Positions 52,825-63,309 of a stretch of 64,000 nt of DNA are shown here, one piece after another (position 1 is the first letter of the stretch; every line of letters begins with the position of its first letter). The notes beneath the pieces were generated by a model. That model saw nothing but the letters and a program-made list of their open reading frames with translations, did not search any database and was not told where the DNA came from. The stretch lies in NCBI GenBank assembly GCA_002477475.1, contig DLPX01000033.1:46307-110306 (forward strand). The letters run 5' to 3'. The position numbers and the translations under genes are program-made. This DNA is from Proteobacteria bacterium UBA7447. Lineage in GTDB: Bacteria; Pseudomonadota; Gammaproteobacteria; Arenicellales; UBA868.

Positions 52825-55800
52825 ATGGCGGCAACCCCTTCATTTGACCGCAATAGACTGATCGAAAAGCTCAGTGACTGGGCGAGGCAGCGGCTCACCC
52901 CTGAGAAATCAGGCCTCGCACAATCTTTTTTTGAAACCTATTTTCATCGGATTCCCTCCGATGATCTTGCGCGATCCAATCCTGAGGCGCTTTATTCGAG
53001 CGCACTCGCTCACCTCGACCTCGCCAAGCAGAGACAACCCGGGCAATTTCTGCTGCGCGCCCATAACCCAGCCGAGGGCCAAAGCCCGCAAGCGAGTTCT
53101 TTCACGGTTGTCGAAGCGGTAGTCGACGACATGGCTTTCCTGGTCGATTCCGCGTCGATGGCCCTGAACCGACTCGGTTACACCATTCAGCTCACCATCC
53201 ACCCTGTGGTCAAGGTGAGTCGAGATGAAAACGGCCACCTTTTGGCACTGAATCACGATGCGGCTGGCGCGGCCTTTGAATCCTTTCTGTGTTTCCAGAT
53301 CAGCCGCGAATTTCGGACCGAACGACTCGACCGTATCGTTTCCGAATTGTCCCGGGTCCTGAGCACGGTCTCGGCGGCGAATGATGATCGCGCCGCCATG
53401 CGCGAACTTGCCTTCTCACTGGTAGACGATCTTCGTGTCCCCGATACACCGGAAGACAACAATGCCGACTCAGAGGCCTCTGCGTTGTGTCGATGGATCG
53501 GCGAGGAGAACTTCACTTTTCTGGGAGCCATCCGCTACGAGTTGTCCTCTGACGAAGACGCTTCGTTGTCTCCTCAGGCAGCCTCAGCGCTAGGGATCCT
53601 GAAACCACGCAGCGATCTTGATCTGGCCGATCGGCTTTCGGTCTTGCCAGACAACATCACAAGTGATCCCGAAGACAGCGAGCCGGTGATGATCACCAAA
53701 TCCAGTAAACGATCTCTAGTACACCGGCCGGCCTATATGGACGTTCTTTTCGTACGTCACCGAAATTCCATCGGTGACCTCATCAGAGAAACCTGTCTGG
53801 TCGGTCTTTTTGCCGCCGGTGCATACAACCGCAGCGTGATGGATATTCCCGGCTCCCGGCAAAAACTTCAGTACGTACTGACCCGTAGCGGCCTTCCGGA
53901 ACAAGGCCATGGCATCAAGGTGCTGCAGAATCTGATCGAGCGGTATCCTCGAGACGATCTCTTCCAGATTACCCAGGACGAGCTTTACGACACGGCAATG
54001 GGAATGCTTGATCTGCAGGAGCGTCAGCGAACCCGGGTATTCGTGCGGCGAGACCGTTTCTCACGGTTTTATTCGTGCCTGGTCTTTGTGCCCCGCGAAC
54101 GCTTCAATAGTGGCTTACGGCAAAAAGTCGGCGGCGCGTTGATGGCGTCTTACGGTGGCCAGTCTTATGAATTTAATGTGTACTTCTCGGAATCGGTACT
54201 GACCCGCATTCACTACCTCATCAGTGTCGATCCCCGGACCGCGCTCTCTCCTGAATTGAACCAGGTCGAATCCCGGATCAGAGAGTTAACGCGCTCCTGG
54301 CCTGATGAACTGGGCCTTCTGCTCAAAGAGCTTCACGGAGAGGGAGAAGGCCTGGCGCTGGCCGACGAGTGGGCAGAGTCTTTTCCCACTGCCTTTCGTG
54401 AAGACTTCTCCCCGGCCGAGGGGCTTGATCATCTTGCTCTCATCATGAAGACCGACGCTGAGGCGAAGCTCGAAATTGCGCTTCACCAACCACCAGGATA
54501 TGCCGCCCACAAGGCACAACTGAGACTGTATTCCCCTGAGAGCACCGTGGTGTTGTCAGATGTACTGCCCGTCATCGAAAACCTCGGGCTTCACGTACTG
54601 ACGGAAAACCCTTTTCGAATCCAAAGCACAAACGGCCGGACGGTCTTTCTTCATATTTTTGATCTTGCCGATCATGACCAGCGCGACATTGAGATTGGAA
54701 AGAGCAAATCTGACTTTGAACGATTGTTTAGGCGAATCTGGCAGGGACAGACAGACAATGACGGCTTCAACCGACTGGCGCTCAGAGCGCAGCTCGACTG
54801 GCAGCAGACCACCTTTTTGAGGGCCGCTTACCGGTACCTCAAACAGATCCGTTTTCGATACAGCCAGGACTACGTCATTGACACACTGGCCGGGAACCCC
54901 CACATGGTCCAGCGAATCGTTCGCTTGTTCGAGACCCGTTTCGATCCGGACCTACGGGATGAACGTCCCGGGGCTCTGGAAGCGATTCGTGCGGACATTC
55001 AAAAAGGCCTGGAGCGGGTTGCCAATCTGGATGAAGACCGGATTCTGTCGGCCTACGTCAATCTGATTGAGGCCATACTGCGGACGAATTTTTTTCAGAA
55101 GCACAGCCCGCAACAACCTGAACGGCTCTCCTTCAAGATAGACTGCGCCGCGATTGCCCGTATGCCCCAACCTCGACCCATGGTCGAGATTTTCGTGTTC
55201 TCAACTCGAGTCGAAGCCATCCATCTGCGTGGCGGCCTGGTAGCGCGCGGAGGTCTGCGCTGGTCAGATCGACCGGAGGATTTCCGAACCGAAGTACTGG
55301 GTCTCGTCAAAGCACAGATCGTGAAGAATGCGGTCATCGTGCCGGTGGGTTCCAAAGGGGGATTTATCGTCAGGCGTTTGGCGGACTGGGCGCTCAACGA
55401 GCGCACTGAAGAAGTTGAGTCCTGCTATCAAACCTTCATTCGCGGCATGCTCGACCTCACTGACAACCGAGATCATGACTCGGTGATTCCGCCTCCCAGA
55501 GTGGTTCGCTATGACCAGGATGATCCCTATCTAGTAGTTGCGGCAGACAAAGGAACCGCCACATTTTCCGATATGGCCAATGAAGTCGCTGCCGAGTATG
55601 GCTACTGGCTGGACGATGCCTTTGCGTCAGGAGGCCAAACCGGCTATGACCATAAGGCAATGGGCATCACCGCACGTGGCGCCTGGGAGTCCGTCAGACG
55701 GCTTTTCCGAGACCTGGACATCAATACCCAGACTCAGCCGTTCTCAGTCATGGGCATCGGGGATATGTCGGGCGATGTTTTTGGCAATGGCCTGCTGTTA

Positions 55801-57660
55801 TCCCGCCACATCCGACTCGTCGGCGCATTTAACCATCTGCATATTTTTATTGATCCTAATCCTGATGCTGCTATTTCTTTTGCGGAGCGTGAACGCCTGT
55901 TCCAGATGCCTCGATCAACCTGGGAAGACTACGATCCGACTCTCATCTCTGAGGGCGGCGGCGTGTGGCCTCGCGACATCAAATCGATCGACTTGTCCGA
56001 GGCTGCTCAGAGCGCACTCGGTATTAGCACCAAGACTTTGAGTCCCGATGAACTGATTCACGAAATGCTCAAAAGCCCGGTCGACCTGCTCTTCAACGGC
56101 GGCATTGGAACATACATTAAAGCATCAACAGAAACCCATGAGTCCGTCGGCGATCGTGTCAACGATCTGGTGCGGGCAGATGCCTCCGAGTTACGGTGTC
56201 GTGTGATTGGCGAAGGCGGCAACCTCGGTTTAACCCAGCTTGCCCGCATCGAGTACAGCCAGCGAGGGGGGCTGTGTCACACAGACGCTATCGACAATGC
56301 CGCGGGAGTCGATACCTCGGACCACGAGGTCAACATCAAAATTGTCCTCAATGCGGCAGTTGAAGCTGGCGAGATAAACATCGATGAGCGCAACAACCTG
56401 CTCAGCGAGATGACAGAGGAAGTTGCCCAACTGGTGTTACGCAACAATTACATGCAAACCCAGGCATTGGCGTTGGCGGTAGATCAGGCCCCGAATCTTA
56501 TACACCATCATGCTCGGGCAATCCGACAACTCGAAAAGAGCTATGGACTGAACCGCGGACTCGAGTATTTGCCAAACGAAGTTGAGATCAAGAAAAGAAT
56601 TGCCGAGAAAAAAGGGTTGACGAGACCCGAGCTGGCTGTCCTGCTCAGTCACAGCAAGATTTCCACCTTCCAGATGCTGCTCGACTCAGACGTGCCCGAG
56701 GATACGTTCCTTGCAGAAGATCTTGAACGCTATTTTCCCACAGCACTAAGCTCACGCTTTAAGCATCTTATGCCTGCCCATCGGCTCCGTCGGGAAATCA
56801 TCGCAACCCATGTCACCAACAGCATGATTAATCGGGTAGGCCCGGGCTTCACTCTGCGCATGAACGAGCTCACAGGCGCCCGTCCATCTGATACCGCTCG
56901 TGCCTACGCGGCAGCGCGCGAGATATTCCGTCTTCGCGATCTTTGGCACGAAGTCGAAGGTCTCGACAACACCGTGCCCTCAAAGATTCAAAAAGAGCTG
57001 ATGCATGAAACCCGGATCCTGCTGGAACAGGCCATCCTATGGCTGCTGCGCTACCGGCCGCAACCTATCGACATCGCTTTTGCGGTCAGGGAATTTCGCG
57101 ACGCCGTAGACCAGCTGCGACGGGGTTTCCCACGGGTACTGGCTGCCTCCAACCGTCTCATCCAGAAACGCCGGGTACGCCGGTACCTCAATGCCGACGT
57201 GCCTCCCGCAATCGCAAATCACGTCGCTGAACTTGCCGGTCTTTCCAGAGCTTTGGATATTGCTGATGTTGCGGGCAAAGGCCGATTTGGGATCGCCCAG
57301 GTGGCTACCGTATATTTTGATATCGGAGACCGGCTCGGCCTGCACTGGCTTTCAGATCGAATCCGAGACCTATCCACAGATAACCATTGGCACGCCCTGG
57401 CCCGAACGACATTGCGGTCAGATCTTCATCTGACGCAACGCACGATCAGCGGGCTCATACTGAACAGTCAGAGCAGCCGAGGCAAAGCGGCCGTGCGGCA
57501 ATGGGTCCAGCAAAACCATTCCGACACTGAACGGCTCACCCAGATGATTAATGATCTGCAAAAATCCACCAGTCCGGATTTTGCAATGCTGTCCGTGGCT
57601 GTCAGTGAAGCGGCGCAACTGGGCTCACACTCGGATCCCGCCGCAGCGGAGACACCATAG
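52825..57660 (+). CDS. NAD-specific glutamate dehydrogenase, 180-kDa type
   Basis: A 1611-residue enzyme when started at the ATG at 52825. It belongs to the large GDH family of proteobacteria and actinobacteria. The N-terminal half carries regulatory ACT-like domains. The catalytic core has GGLRWSDRPEDFRTEVLGL, KNAVIVPVGSKGGF, PYLVVAADKGTATFSD and GIGDMSGDVFGNG, and a long C-terminal helical part follows. It deaminates glutamate to 2-oxoglutarate and usually serves amino-acid catabolism, fitting an organism that lives on nitrogenous C1 compounds. Confidence 0.95.
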   Translation: MAATPSFDRNRLIEKLSDWARQRLTPEKSGLAQSFFETYFHRIPSDDLARSNPEALYSSALAHLDLAKQRQPGQFLLRAHNPAEGQSPQASSFTVVEAVVDDMAFLVDSASMALNRLGYTIQLTIHPVVKVSRDENGHLLALNHDAAGAAFESFLCFQISREFRTERLDRIVSELSRVLSTVSAANDDRAAMRELAFSLVDDLRVPDTPEDNNADSEASALCRWIGEENFTFLGAIRYELSSDEDASLSPQAASALGILKPRSDLDLADRLSVLPDNITSDPEDSEPVMITKSSKRSLVHRPAYMDVLFVRHRNSIGDLIRETCLVGLFAAGAYNRSVMDIPGSRQKLQYVLTRSGLPEQGHGIKVLQNLIERYPRDDLFQITQDELYDTAMGMLDLQERQRTRVFVRRDRFSRFYSCLVFVPRERFNSGLRQKVGGALMASYGGQSYEFNVYFSESVLTRIHYLISVDPRTALSPELNQVESRIRELTRSWPDELGLLLKELHGEGEGLALADEWAESFPTAFREDFSPAEGLDHLALIMKTDAEAKLEIALHQPPGYAAHKAQLRLYSPESTVVLSDVLPVIENLGLHVLTENPFRIQSTNGRTVFLHIFDLADHDQRDIEIGKSKSDFERLFRRIWQGQTDNDGFNRLALRAQLDWQQTTFLRAAYRYLKQIRFRYSQDYVIDTLAGNPHMVQRIVRLFETRFDPDLRDERPGALEAIRADIQKGLERVANLDEDRILSAYVNLIEAILRTNFFQKHSPQQPERLSFKIDCAAIARMPQPRPMVEIFVFSTRVEAIHLRGGLVARGGLRWSDRPEDFRTEVLGLVKAQIVKNAVIVPVGSKGGFIVRRLADWALNERTEEVESCYQTFIRGMLDLTDNRDHDSVIPPPRVVRYDQDDPYLVVAADKGTATFSDMANEVAAEYGYWLDDAFASGGQTGYDHKAMGITARGAWESVRRLFRDLDINTQTQPFSVMGIGDMSGDVFGNGLLLSRHIRLVGAFNHLHIFIDPNPDAAISFAERERLFQMPRSTWEDYDPTLISEGGGVWPRDIKSIDLSEAAQSALGISTKTLSPDELIHEMLKSPVDLLFNGGIGTYIKASTETHESVGDRVNDLVRADASELRCRVIGEGGNLGLTQLARIEYSQRGGLCHTDAIDNAAGVDTSDHEVNIKIVLNAAVEAGEINIDERNNLLSEMTEEVAQLVLRNNYMQTQALALAVDQAPNLIHHHARAIRQLEKSYGLNRGLEYLPNEVEIKKRIAEKKGLTRPELAVLLSHSKISTFQMLLDSDVPEDTFLAEDLERYFPTALSSRFKHLMPAHRLRREIIATHVTNSMINRVGPGFTLRMNELTGARPSDTARAYAAAREIFRLRDLWHEVEGLDNTVPSKIQKELMHETRILLEQAILWLLRYRPQPIDIAFAVREFRDAVDQLRRGFPRVLAASNRLIQKRRVRRYLNADVPPAIANHVAELAGLSRALDIADVAGKGRFGIAQVATVYFDIGDRLGLHWLSDRIRDLSTDNHWHALARTTLRSDLHLTQRTISGLILNSQSSRGKAAVRQWVQQNHSDTERLTQMINDLQKSTSPDFAMLSVAVSEAAQLGSHSDPAAAETP

Positions 57661-57757
57661 CCTTTACGAGGTGGTGCTTGCAAAAGGAAACCGCCTCTCC
57701 CGTCTTTTCTGGAAAAGGCATACACTTCGTCATCCAGACCAGAAACTGATACGACTT

Positions 57758-59470
57758 ATGCGTACGTCTCAATTTTTTCTTGCCACTTTAAAAGAAGTCC
57801 CTGCTGATGCAGAGATTGTGAGTCACCAGCTCATGCTGCGGGCCGGCCTGATCCGTCAGGTCGCCGCGGGTGTCTACAACTGGCTCCCCCTCGGTCATCG
57901 GGTGCTCTCCAAGGTCAGTCAGGTCGTCCGGGAAGAGATGGATCGCGCCGGTGCCCAGGAGGTGCTGCTGCCGGCAGTCCAACCCGCTGAACTCTGGCAG
58001 CATTCCGGCCGATGGGATGACTATGGGCCGGAATTGCTTAGATTCAAGGACCGCCACGAGCGGGATTTCTGTTTTGGACCCACCCATGAGGAAGTTATTA
58101 CGACCCTGGCCCGTTCAGAGATCCGCAGTTACCGCCAATTGCCGGTCAACCTGTATCAGATCCAGACTAAATTCCGCGATGAGATTCGACCGCGCTTTGG
58201 AGTCATGCGCTCGCGCGAATTCATCATGAAGGATGCCTACTCCTTTGACCGTGACAAAGACGGGATGTCACAAAGTTACCAGTCCATGTATGCCGCTTAT
58301 GTACGAATCTTTGAACGGCTTGGGCTTCAGGCGCAGGCAGTTGAAGCAGACAGTGGAAGCATAGGGGGTAATTTCTCACATGAGTTCCACGTGCTGGCCG
58401 AGTCGGGCGAAGATGCCATTGCATTCTGCTCCCCTTGCGGATACGCCGCCAACGTAGAGAAGGTGAACTTGACGCCGGTATCTTGTGAACGGCCCGACGC
58501 TAAAGAGACTATGGCAGAAGTCGCCACGCCCGATGTGCATACCATCGCCGAGTTGAGCGCATTTCTCAAAATCGACGCCAAACAGACACTTAAGACCTTG
58601 ATTGTCCAAGGCAGTGGCGATTTGCCTGTCGCGCTGGTCCTGCGCGGTGATCATGATCTCAATAGTGTTAAGGCAGAAACGCTCGATGAGATCGCGAAAC
58701 CCCTGCGGATGGCGAGCGCCAAGGAAATTGAAGAGGCAACCGGATCGGCACCAGGCTCCGTCGGCCCTGTCGGACTCAAGATTCCCGTCATCGTCGATCA
58801 TGATGCCGGCGCACTATCAGACTTTGCCTGCGGAGCCAACCGAGACGGCTTTCATCTGCAGGGAGTCAACTGGGGTCACGATCTTGCGGAACCCACGACA
58901 CATGATCTGCGCCAGGCGGTCGAGGGTGATCCCTGCCCGACCGATCCCTCGCAATCGATTCAGGTCCGACGCGGCATCGAAGTGGGTCACGTATTCCAAC
59001 TCGGCACCAAATATAGCGAAGCGCTCGATGGGAATTTTCTTGATGCACAAGGCCGCAGCCAGCCTTTTTATATGGGCTGCTATGGAATCGGCATCACTCG
59101 AATCGTCGCTGCGGCAATAGAGCAAAGTCATGATGAAAACGGCATCATCTGGCCGGCGCCCCTTGCACCATTTGATGTCTGCATCGTCCCGATCGGGCTG
59201 AAAAAATCCGAACAGGTTGCCAACACCGTCGAGGCCCTTTACGCGGAACTCGAGGAAGCGGGATTTTCGGTTCTGCTCGACGACCGGGATGAAAGACCCG
59301 GCGTCATGTTCTCGGAGATGGACCTGATCGGTATCCCGCACCGCATCGTCATCGGAGAAAAAGGCCTTGCCAAGGGGATTGTGGAGTATCGCAACCGAGC
59401 GACGGAAGAGACCGTAGATTACGCGCTTGATGCCTTCGTTGAAACGCTGAAAACACTCAGCTCGCTTTAA
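57758..59470 (+). CDS. proS: Prolyl-tRNA synthetase
   Basis: A 570-residue class II synthetase of the long bacterial type with the editing (INS) domain between the class II motifs. The N-terminus MRTSQFFLATLKEVPADAE is standard, with FKDRHERDFCFGPTHEEV (motif 2), the INS region around 230-380 and the C-terminal anticodon-binding domain beginning near LAPFDVCIVPIGL. The start at 57758 is chosen because the standard N-terminus begins there. The long form favours a gamma- or betaproteobacterial host. Confidence 0.96.
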   Translation: MRTSQFFLATLKEVPADAEIVSHQLMLRAGLIRQVAAGVYNWLPLGHRVLSKVSQVVREEMDRAGAQEVLLPAVQPAELWQHSGRWDDYGPELLRFKDRHERDFCFGPTHEEVITTLARSEIRSYRQLPVNLYQIQTKFRDEIRPRFGVMRSREFIMKDAYSFDRDKDGMSQSYQSMYAAYVRIFERLGLQAQAVEADSGSIGGNFSHEFHVLAESGEDAIAFCSPCGYAANVEKVNLTPVSCERPDAKETMAEVATPDVHTIAELSAFLKIDAKQTLKTLIVQGSGDLPVALVLRGDHDLNSVKAETLDEIAKPLRMASAKEIEEATGSAPGSVGPVGLKIPVIVDHDAGALSDFACGANRDGFHLQGVNWGHDLAEPTTHDLRQAVEGDPCPTDPSQSIQVRRGIEVGHVFQLGTKYSEALDGNFLDAQGRSQPFYMGCYGIGITRIVAAAIEQSHDENGIIWPAPLAPFDVCIVPIGLKKSEQVANTVEALYAELEEAGFSVLLDDRDERPGVMFSEMDLIGIPHRIVIGEKGLAKGIVEYRNRATEETVDYALDAFVETLKTLSSL

Positions 59471-59498
59471 CTGTTCAACTCCCGATTCTGCGAATGCT

Positions 59499-60269
59499 TT
59501 AAGGTACCACCAGGACGGTGCAGGACGTCCCTGGGCGTATGAGATCGTCGGTTTCGAACTGCACACTAAGCAGATAACGCTGTCCCTCATTGCCGTCAGC
59601 AATCGGCTCGAGTCCAATACGGCTTTGCGCCGCCTCAAAGGTTTTGTCCCCAAGACGAATCTTGATATCCGGGTTGCGGGTTAGTCGTTCGACCGCGGCC
59701 CCATCTATTTCAGCTTCAGCCACATAGCGTCCTCGCTCTGCAAGCGTCATCAGCACCGGAGAATCTGCCTGGTGATGCACAAACTGCCCCAGCATAAAGT
59801 CGGAATCCACAACCCATGCATCAAAAGGTGCGGCCAGCGTAGCGAGTTCAAGTAGGTGGCCCACCCGCCGATGCTCAAGTTGCGCATCATTGAAGGCAAA
59901 TTCGGTTCGGGAAAGATCCAGTTCCACCTGCTCCAACTGCACGGCGGAAAGTGCTCCTTCGTCGTAAAGGGTCTGCTCCCGCTCAAGAACGGCAAGCTGT
60001 CTTTCCATTTCTGCTTCGCTGATCGCTTTGGTATTTAACGCCTTGTTTACCGCAATCTCGAGTAGAACCGTATCGAGCGAGACCAGTACTGCGCCTGCAG
60101 CGACAGCATCTCCAGGGCGCACCTCAACAGCCTTGACCTGACCAGACATGCCAAAACCGACTTCGACCCGTCGGTTCCAGTCCACTATGGCATCGAAGGT
60201 GTCGGCGAATAGGGTACCGGCCGTCAATGGCAGCAGTCCCAACAACAAGATCCGGAATCGATTTTTCAT
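59499..60269 (-). CDS. HlyD/RND membrane-fusion (periplasmic adaptor) protein
   Basis: A 256-residue adaptor with a signal peptide (RILLLGLLPLTAGTLFA) and a biotinyl-lipoyl half-domain (VEVGFGMSGQVKAVEVRPGDAVAAGAVLVSLD). A short alpha-helical hairpin (about residues 75-135) and a beta barrel follow. It is shorter than most adaptors. It begins 4 bp after the TolC-like gene; no pump gene is next to either one. Confidence 0.85.
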   Translation of the reverse strand: MKNRFRILLLGLLPLTAGTLFADTFDAIVDWNRRVEVGFGMSGQVKAVEVRPGDAVAAGAVLVSLDTVLLEIAVNKALNTKAISEAEMERQLAVLEREQTLYDEGALSAVQLEQVELDLSRTEFAFNDAQLEHRRVGHLLELATLAAPFDAWVVDSDFMLGQFVHHQADSPVLMTLAERGRYVAEAEIDGAAVERLTRNPDIKIRLGDKTFEAAQSRIGLEPIADGNEGQRYLLSVQFETDDLIRPGTSCTVLVVP

Positions 60270-60273
60270 AAGT

Positions 60274-61599
60274 TCAGTCGTCCTCGGTCAGGGCTAGTGG
60301 CCTGGCCAGCAAGGCGTCCAATTCGGTCCAAAGCAGCGCCTGTTCAAAATCTACTCTTGCGGCTTCCAACATTGCTTCCGCGGCGGCAGCCTGGGCGTCG
60401 CCCAGATCCGAGCGCATCTCCATCTCATACATCGCCCGGCTGCGATCCTGGTAATAACTCCGATAGTTCTCGTCAGCTTCCGCAGCAACGATCGCCGCCC
60501 GGTTGACCAGAAGATCGCTGATTAAGGAAAGCGCGTCCTGACGGACGCCATATTCAGCCATGAGCAGCTCGGCCTGCTTTTGCGCCAAAGCATTTTCCGC
60601 AAGTGCCACCTCGGTATCACGCACGTGAGTGCCGTCCAAAAGCGGCATGATGAATTTGAAGTTCAGTCGATAGCGGTCACGACTGGAAAAGGAACTGTCG
60701 TGATATTCCCTCGCCTCAAAGTCAGCACTCAATACCGGCGAGTTGAGTTTTTGCGCGATTGAAACCTTCGCTTGAGCTGAGGCAACATTGGCTCTATGCG
60801 CTTTCAATATGGAAGATGTGGCAATCGCTTCATCAATGATGTCGTTGTACTCAGGGACTTCCCGGTCGCGGTAGGCCGAGAGGTCAGGCACCACCAAGTC
60901 ACTCGACAGTTCTCCCGGCCGGCCCAATTTCAGCGCCAACGCGTGGCGTCGCTGCCGACGCTCAAGATCCGCGCGATGCCGAGCCACATAGACCTTCCGG
61001 TAGGCCGCCTCCTGTTTCGCCACCTCAAGATCGGAAAACTGCTCAAAGCGGTCACGTCTTTCCGCCATCCGGGAGTAACGGAAATACGCTATCGCCAGAC
61101 GTTCGTTACGTGCCCGATAGGCGTGGTCCGCGAGGATTACGGCAAAGAAACTGCGTATGATTTCCAATCTATGGCGATCGAGACGGGTGACAAAGCGGGC
61201 CTGGCTTGCTGCAATATCTGATTGGGCTGCTTCTTTTCTGCTTTTGGTTCGACCGAAGTCCGTCAGGCGCTTTCTGATAACCAGGCCGTAGCGGCTGTCA
61301 TCTTGAAAGTCGACAGCGTCCGTGGCTGCGCGGCTCGACAGCCGTGGCTGCAATTCGACGAAAGCGTTCACGCCATAACTGGCATCCACTTTTCCTAAAC
61401 TGATCTCGGCCGCGGCTATCTGATTTTGGGCCACTGCCAACTCGGGGTATGACTGGGTCCCGATCAGCAGCGCATCGGACAAGGTCAACGGCTCGGGCAA
61501 AGGAAGGTGACTACGCTCTTCGTCTCCCAGCACCAACGGGGAGAAAAGGAGCGATGACAGTGCCACGCACAGGATGGACATGCGGCCCGTTGCCATCAT
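60274..61599 (-). CDS. TolC family outer-membrane efflux protein
   Basis: A 441-residue outer-membrane channel protein with a signal peptide and two long helical repeats. The start of the mature part is PLTLSDALLIGTQSYPELAVAQNQIAAAE, typical for TolC-like factors, and a second repeat begins about residue 250. It would form a trimeric duct. It is followed by its adaptor and preceded at 43 bp by a periplasmic thioredoxin. Confidence 0.85.
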   Translation of the reverse strand: MMATGRMSILCVALSSLLFSPLVLGDEERSHLPLPEPLTLSDALLIGTQSYPELAVAQNQIAAAEISLGKVDASYGVNAFVELQPRLSSRAATDAVDFQDDSRYGLVIRKRLTDFGRTKSRKEAAQSDIAASQARFVTRLDRHRLEIIRSFFAVILADHAYRARNERLAIAYFRYSRMAERRDRFEQFSDLEVAKQEAAYRKVYVARHRADLERRQRRHALALKLGRPGELSSDLVVPDLSAYRDREVPEYNDIIDEAIATSSILKAHRANVASAQAKVSIAQKLNSPVLSADFEAREYHDSSFSSRDRYRLNFKFIMPLLDGTHVRDTEVALAENALAQKQAELLMAEYGVRQDALSLISDLLVNRAAIVAAEADENYRSYYQDRSRAMYEMEMRSDLGDAQAAAAEAMLEAARVDFEQALLWTELDALLARPLALTEDD

Positions 61600-61642
61600 G
61601 AATCAACCAAGTTTCTGCTGAGGCACGAAGGCAGACCCCCGG

Positions 61643-62188
61643 TCAAGACGACGCCGCCCTACGCCTGCGCTTATAACTTGAGAATCGCTCGTGCTCAAAA
61701 TGTGCCTTGACGACATACTCGCCGAGCCACAGGAATTCTTCCGGATCACGAGTGGTACCGGTAAACCGGACCAAAAGCTCCCCTTCGGTATCGAAGAAAA
61801 GAAATGCCGGCGTGGCGCGTACGCGATTGTGCAAAAGCGCGAAGTCCGTCTCGGAAACTTCCTGACCATCAAAGCCCGTTACCAACGCATCACCGTCGGT
61901 ATTGAGCCCGATCAATCGGAAGTGCTGTCGAAAATAATCCTGAACCTGCGCCTGATTCAGAATTGTCTCTTTCATTCGATCACACCAAGGACAATCGTCA
62001 GTCTCAAAAACCACCAGGACACCGATCTTGCCCTCTTCCTGAGCCAGTTCAGCTTCCTCAGAAAGATCATTGAAACTGTCCTGAAAGAAGAATTCGGAAG
62101 GATCCCGAGTCTCACTGGCGACCGACGGCAAAGTCATCGCCATCAGCAAAGTGGTCAACGCTACGAAGGCAAACTGGGGAACTTTCAT
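61643..62188 (-). CDS. Periplasmic thioredoxin-fold protein (SoxW/DsbD-C-like)
   Basis: A 181-residue protein with a signal peptide (cleavage after ASE-like region near 25) and the redox motif C66-P-W-C69 inside DDCPWCDRMKETIL. The cis-proline lies in RATPAFLFFD. The tail is strongly basic (KRRRRAA). It resembles thioredoxin-like SoxW/DUF255-type proteins and would reduce or isomerise periplasmic thiols. It sits upstream of the TolC/HlyD pair on the same strand. Confidence 0.85.
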   Translation of the reverse strand: MKVPQFAFVALTTLLMAMTLPSVASETRDPSEFFFQDSFNDLSEEAELAQEEGKIGVLVVFETDDCPWCDRMKETILNQAQVQDYFRQHFRLIGLNTDGDALVTGFDGQEVSETDFALLHNRVRATPAFLFFDTEGELLVRFTGTTRDPEEFLWLGEYVVKAHFEHERFSSYKRRRRAASS

Positions 62189-62345
62189 CAGTAGCTAACT
62201 CAATTCTCGGCTATTCATGACCTACTTTAAGAATATTATAATACAGTAATTATTGAGGATTCTGGTTCTTTCATCCTCTGCTGGGCCCCATGCACTCATA
62301 AAGCTTATGCCGCTGTGCGGCTTCACCCATGATTCTCTCCTGGCT

Positions 62346-63221
62346 TCACCGAGGACTTTTTATGACGGGCGCTACTCTCGGCAGCGGGCCGGGGCTCTTG
62401 GGTGTCACATCTATCTCGGCGCTGATACAGGCCCCAAGCAATATCACGAGCCAGGAGAGATAGATCCAAAGCAAGAAAACCGGGATGCTCCACATCGCCC
62501 CATAAATGACCTGGTAGGTATCAAAGTTTGAGATAAAGATCACAAAGCCAAACTTTGTCAGCTCAAAAAGTGCGAGCGCGACGACTGCCCCAACCAACGC
62601 GGACCTCGGCCTGACAGGGCAACTTGGAACGATAAGATACATCAGGAAAAATCCAAGCACCTGCAGTAACACCGGCAATGCCCCCAGCACTACCTCATGG
62701 GGTCCGGACGCCATGGAAACCCAATGACCCAATACGTTGGAGCCAAGATAAGTCGTGACAGCAATACTGATCACCATCAATATCGGACCCAAGGTCAGCA
62801 TAGCCCAGTATAGGAGCAGGCGCTGCGACAGCGTCCGACCCTTCGAAACACTCCATATCTGATTAAACGCGTCTTCAATTGTGTAGAGCAACAATAGTGC
62901 CGTCACCAACAGCCCCGCAAGACCCAGTCCCGTCAGGCTGCCTGCCTGACCTGCAAATTCCCGCAGATAGGTCTGCACCGCATCTCCTGTTGCAGGCGCA
63001 AGATTACTGTAGAGCAGAGTCTCGATCTCGTCTCTCCACTCTACGAAAAAAGGAAACATGGAGAGAATGGCGAACATCACGGTCAGCAATGGCACCAAGG
63101 CGAGCAAAGTGGTAAATGCCAGCGCCGAGGCCACACTGGGCAGACGCTCTATTTTGATCCAGGCAAGGATGCGCCGAATCATTTTCCGGCTCCAGAGTGT
63201 TGTCGGTGTGGAAGTGCTCAT
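62346..63221 (-). CDS. YihY/UPF0761 (BrkB-like) family membrane protein
   Basis: A 291-residue inner-membrane protein with about six membrane segments. The YihY-family pattern is visible: SVASALAFTTLLALVPLLTV, FNQIWSVSKGR and LSWLVILLGACISAE near the C-terminus. The role is uncertain; despite older names, ribonuclease BN activity is not supported for this family. A bidirectional terminator lies just upstream, toward the LysM gene. Confidence 0.9.
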   Translation of the reverse strand: MSTSTPTTLWSRKMIRRILAWIKIERLPSVASALAFTTLLALVPLLTVMFAILSMFPFFVEWRDEIETLLYSNLAPATGDAVQTYLREFAGQAGSLTGLGLAGLLVTALLLLYTIEDAFNQIWSVSKGRTLSQRLLLYWAMLTLGPILMVISIAVTTYLGSNVLGHWVSMASGPHEVVLGALPVLLQVLGFFLMYLIVPSCPVRPRSALVGAVVALALFELTKFGFVIFISNFDTYQVIYGAMWSIPVFLLWIYLSWLVILLGACISAEIDVTPKSPGPLPRVAPVIKSPR

Positions 63222-63270
63222 AACCTTAAAGCCAATATAACCTCAAGCCAATGCCGTCAGACAAAAAAAA

Positions 63271-63287
63271 GCCCCGCGAAGCGGGGC
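63271..63287. terminator. Intrinsic (bidirectional) terminator
   Basis: GCCCCGC-GAA-GCGGGGC, a 7-bp GC stem with a 3-nt loop, is flanked by eight A on the left and six T on the right. It therefore works in either direction and most clearly ends the minus-strand LysM gene before yihY. Confidence 0.9.
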
Positions 63288-63309
63288 TTTTTTAGTTTTT
63301 GAACGTAGA

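Noticed and set aside
61603..61872. Minus-strand ORF at the 3' end of the thioredoxin gene
   Set aside because: It is a shifted frame of the clearly recognisable CPWC thioredoxin gene.
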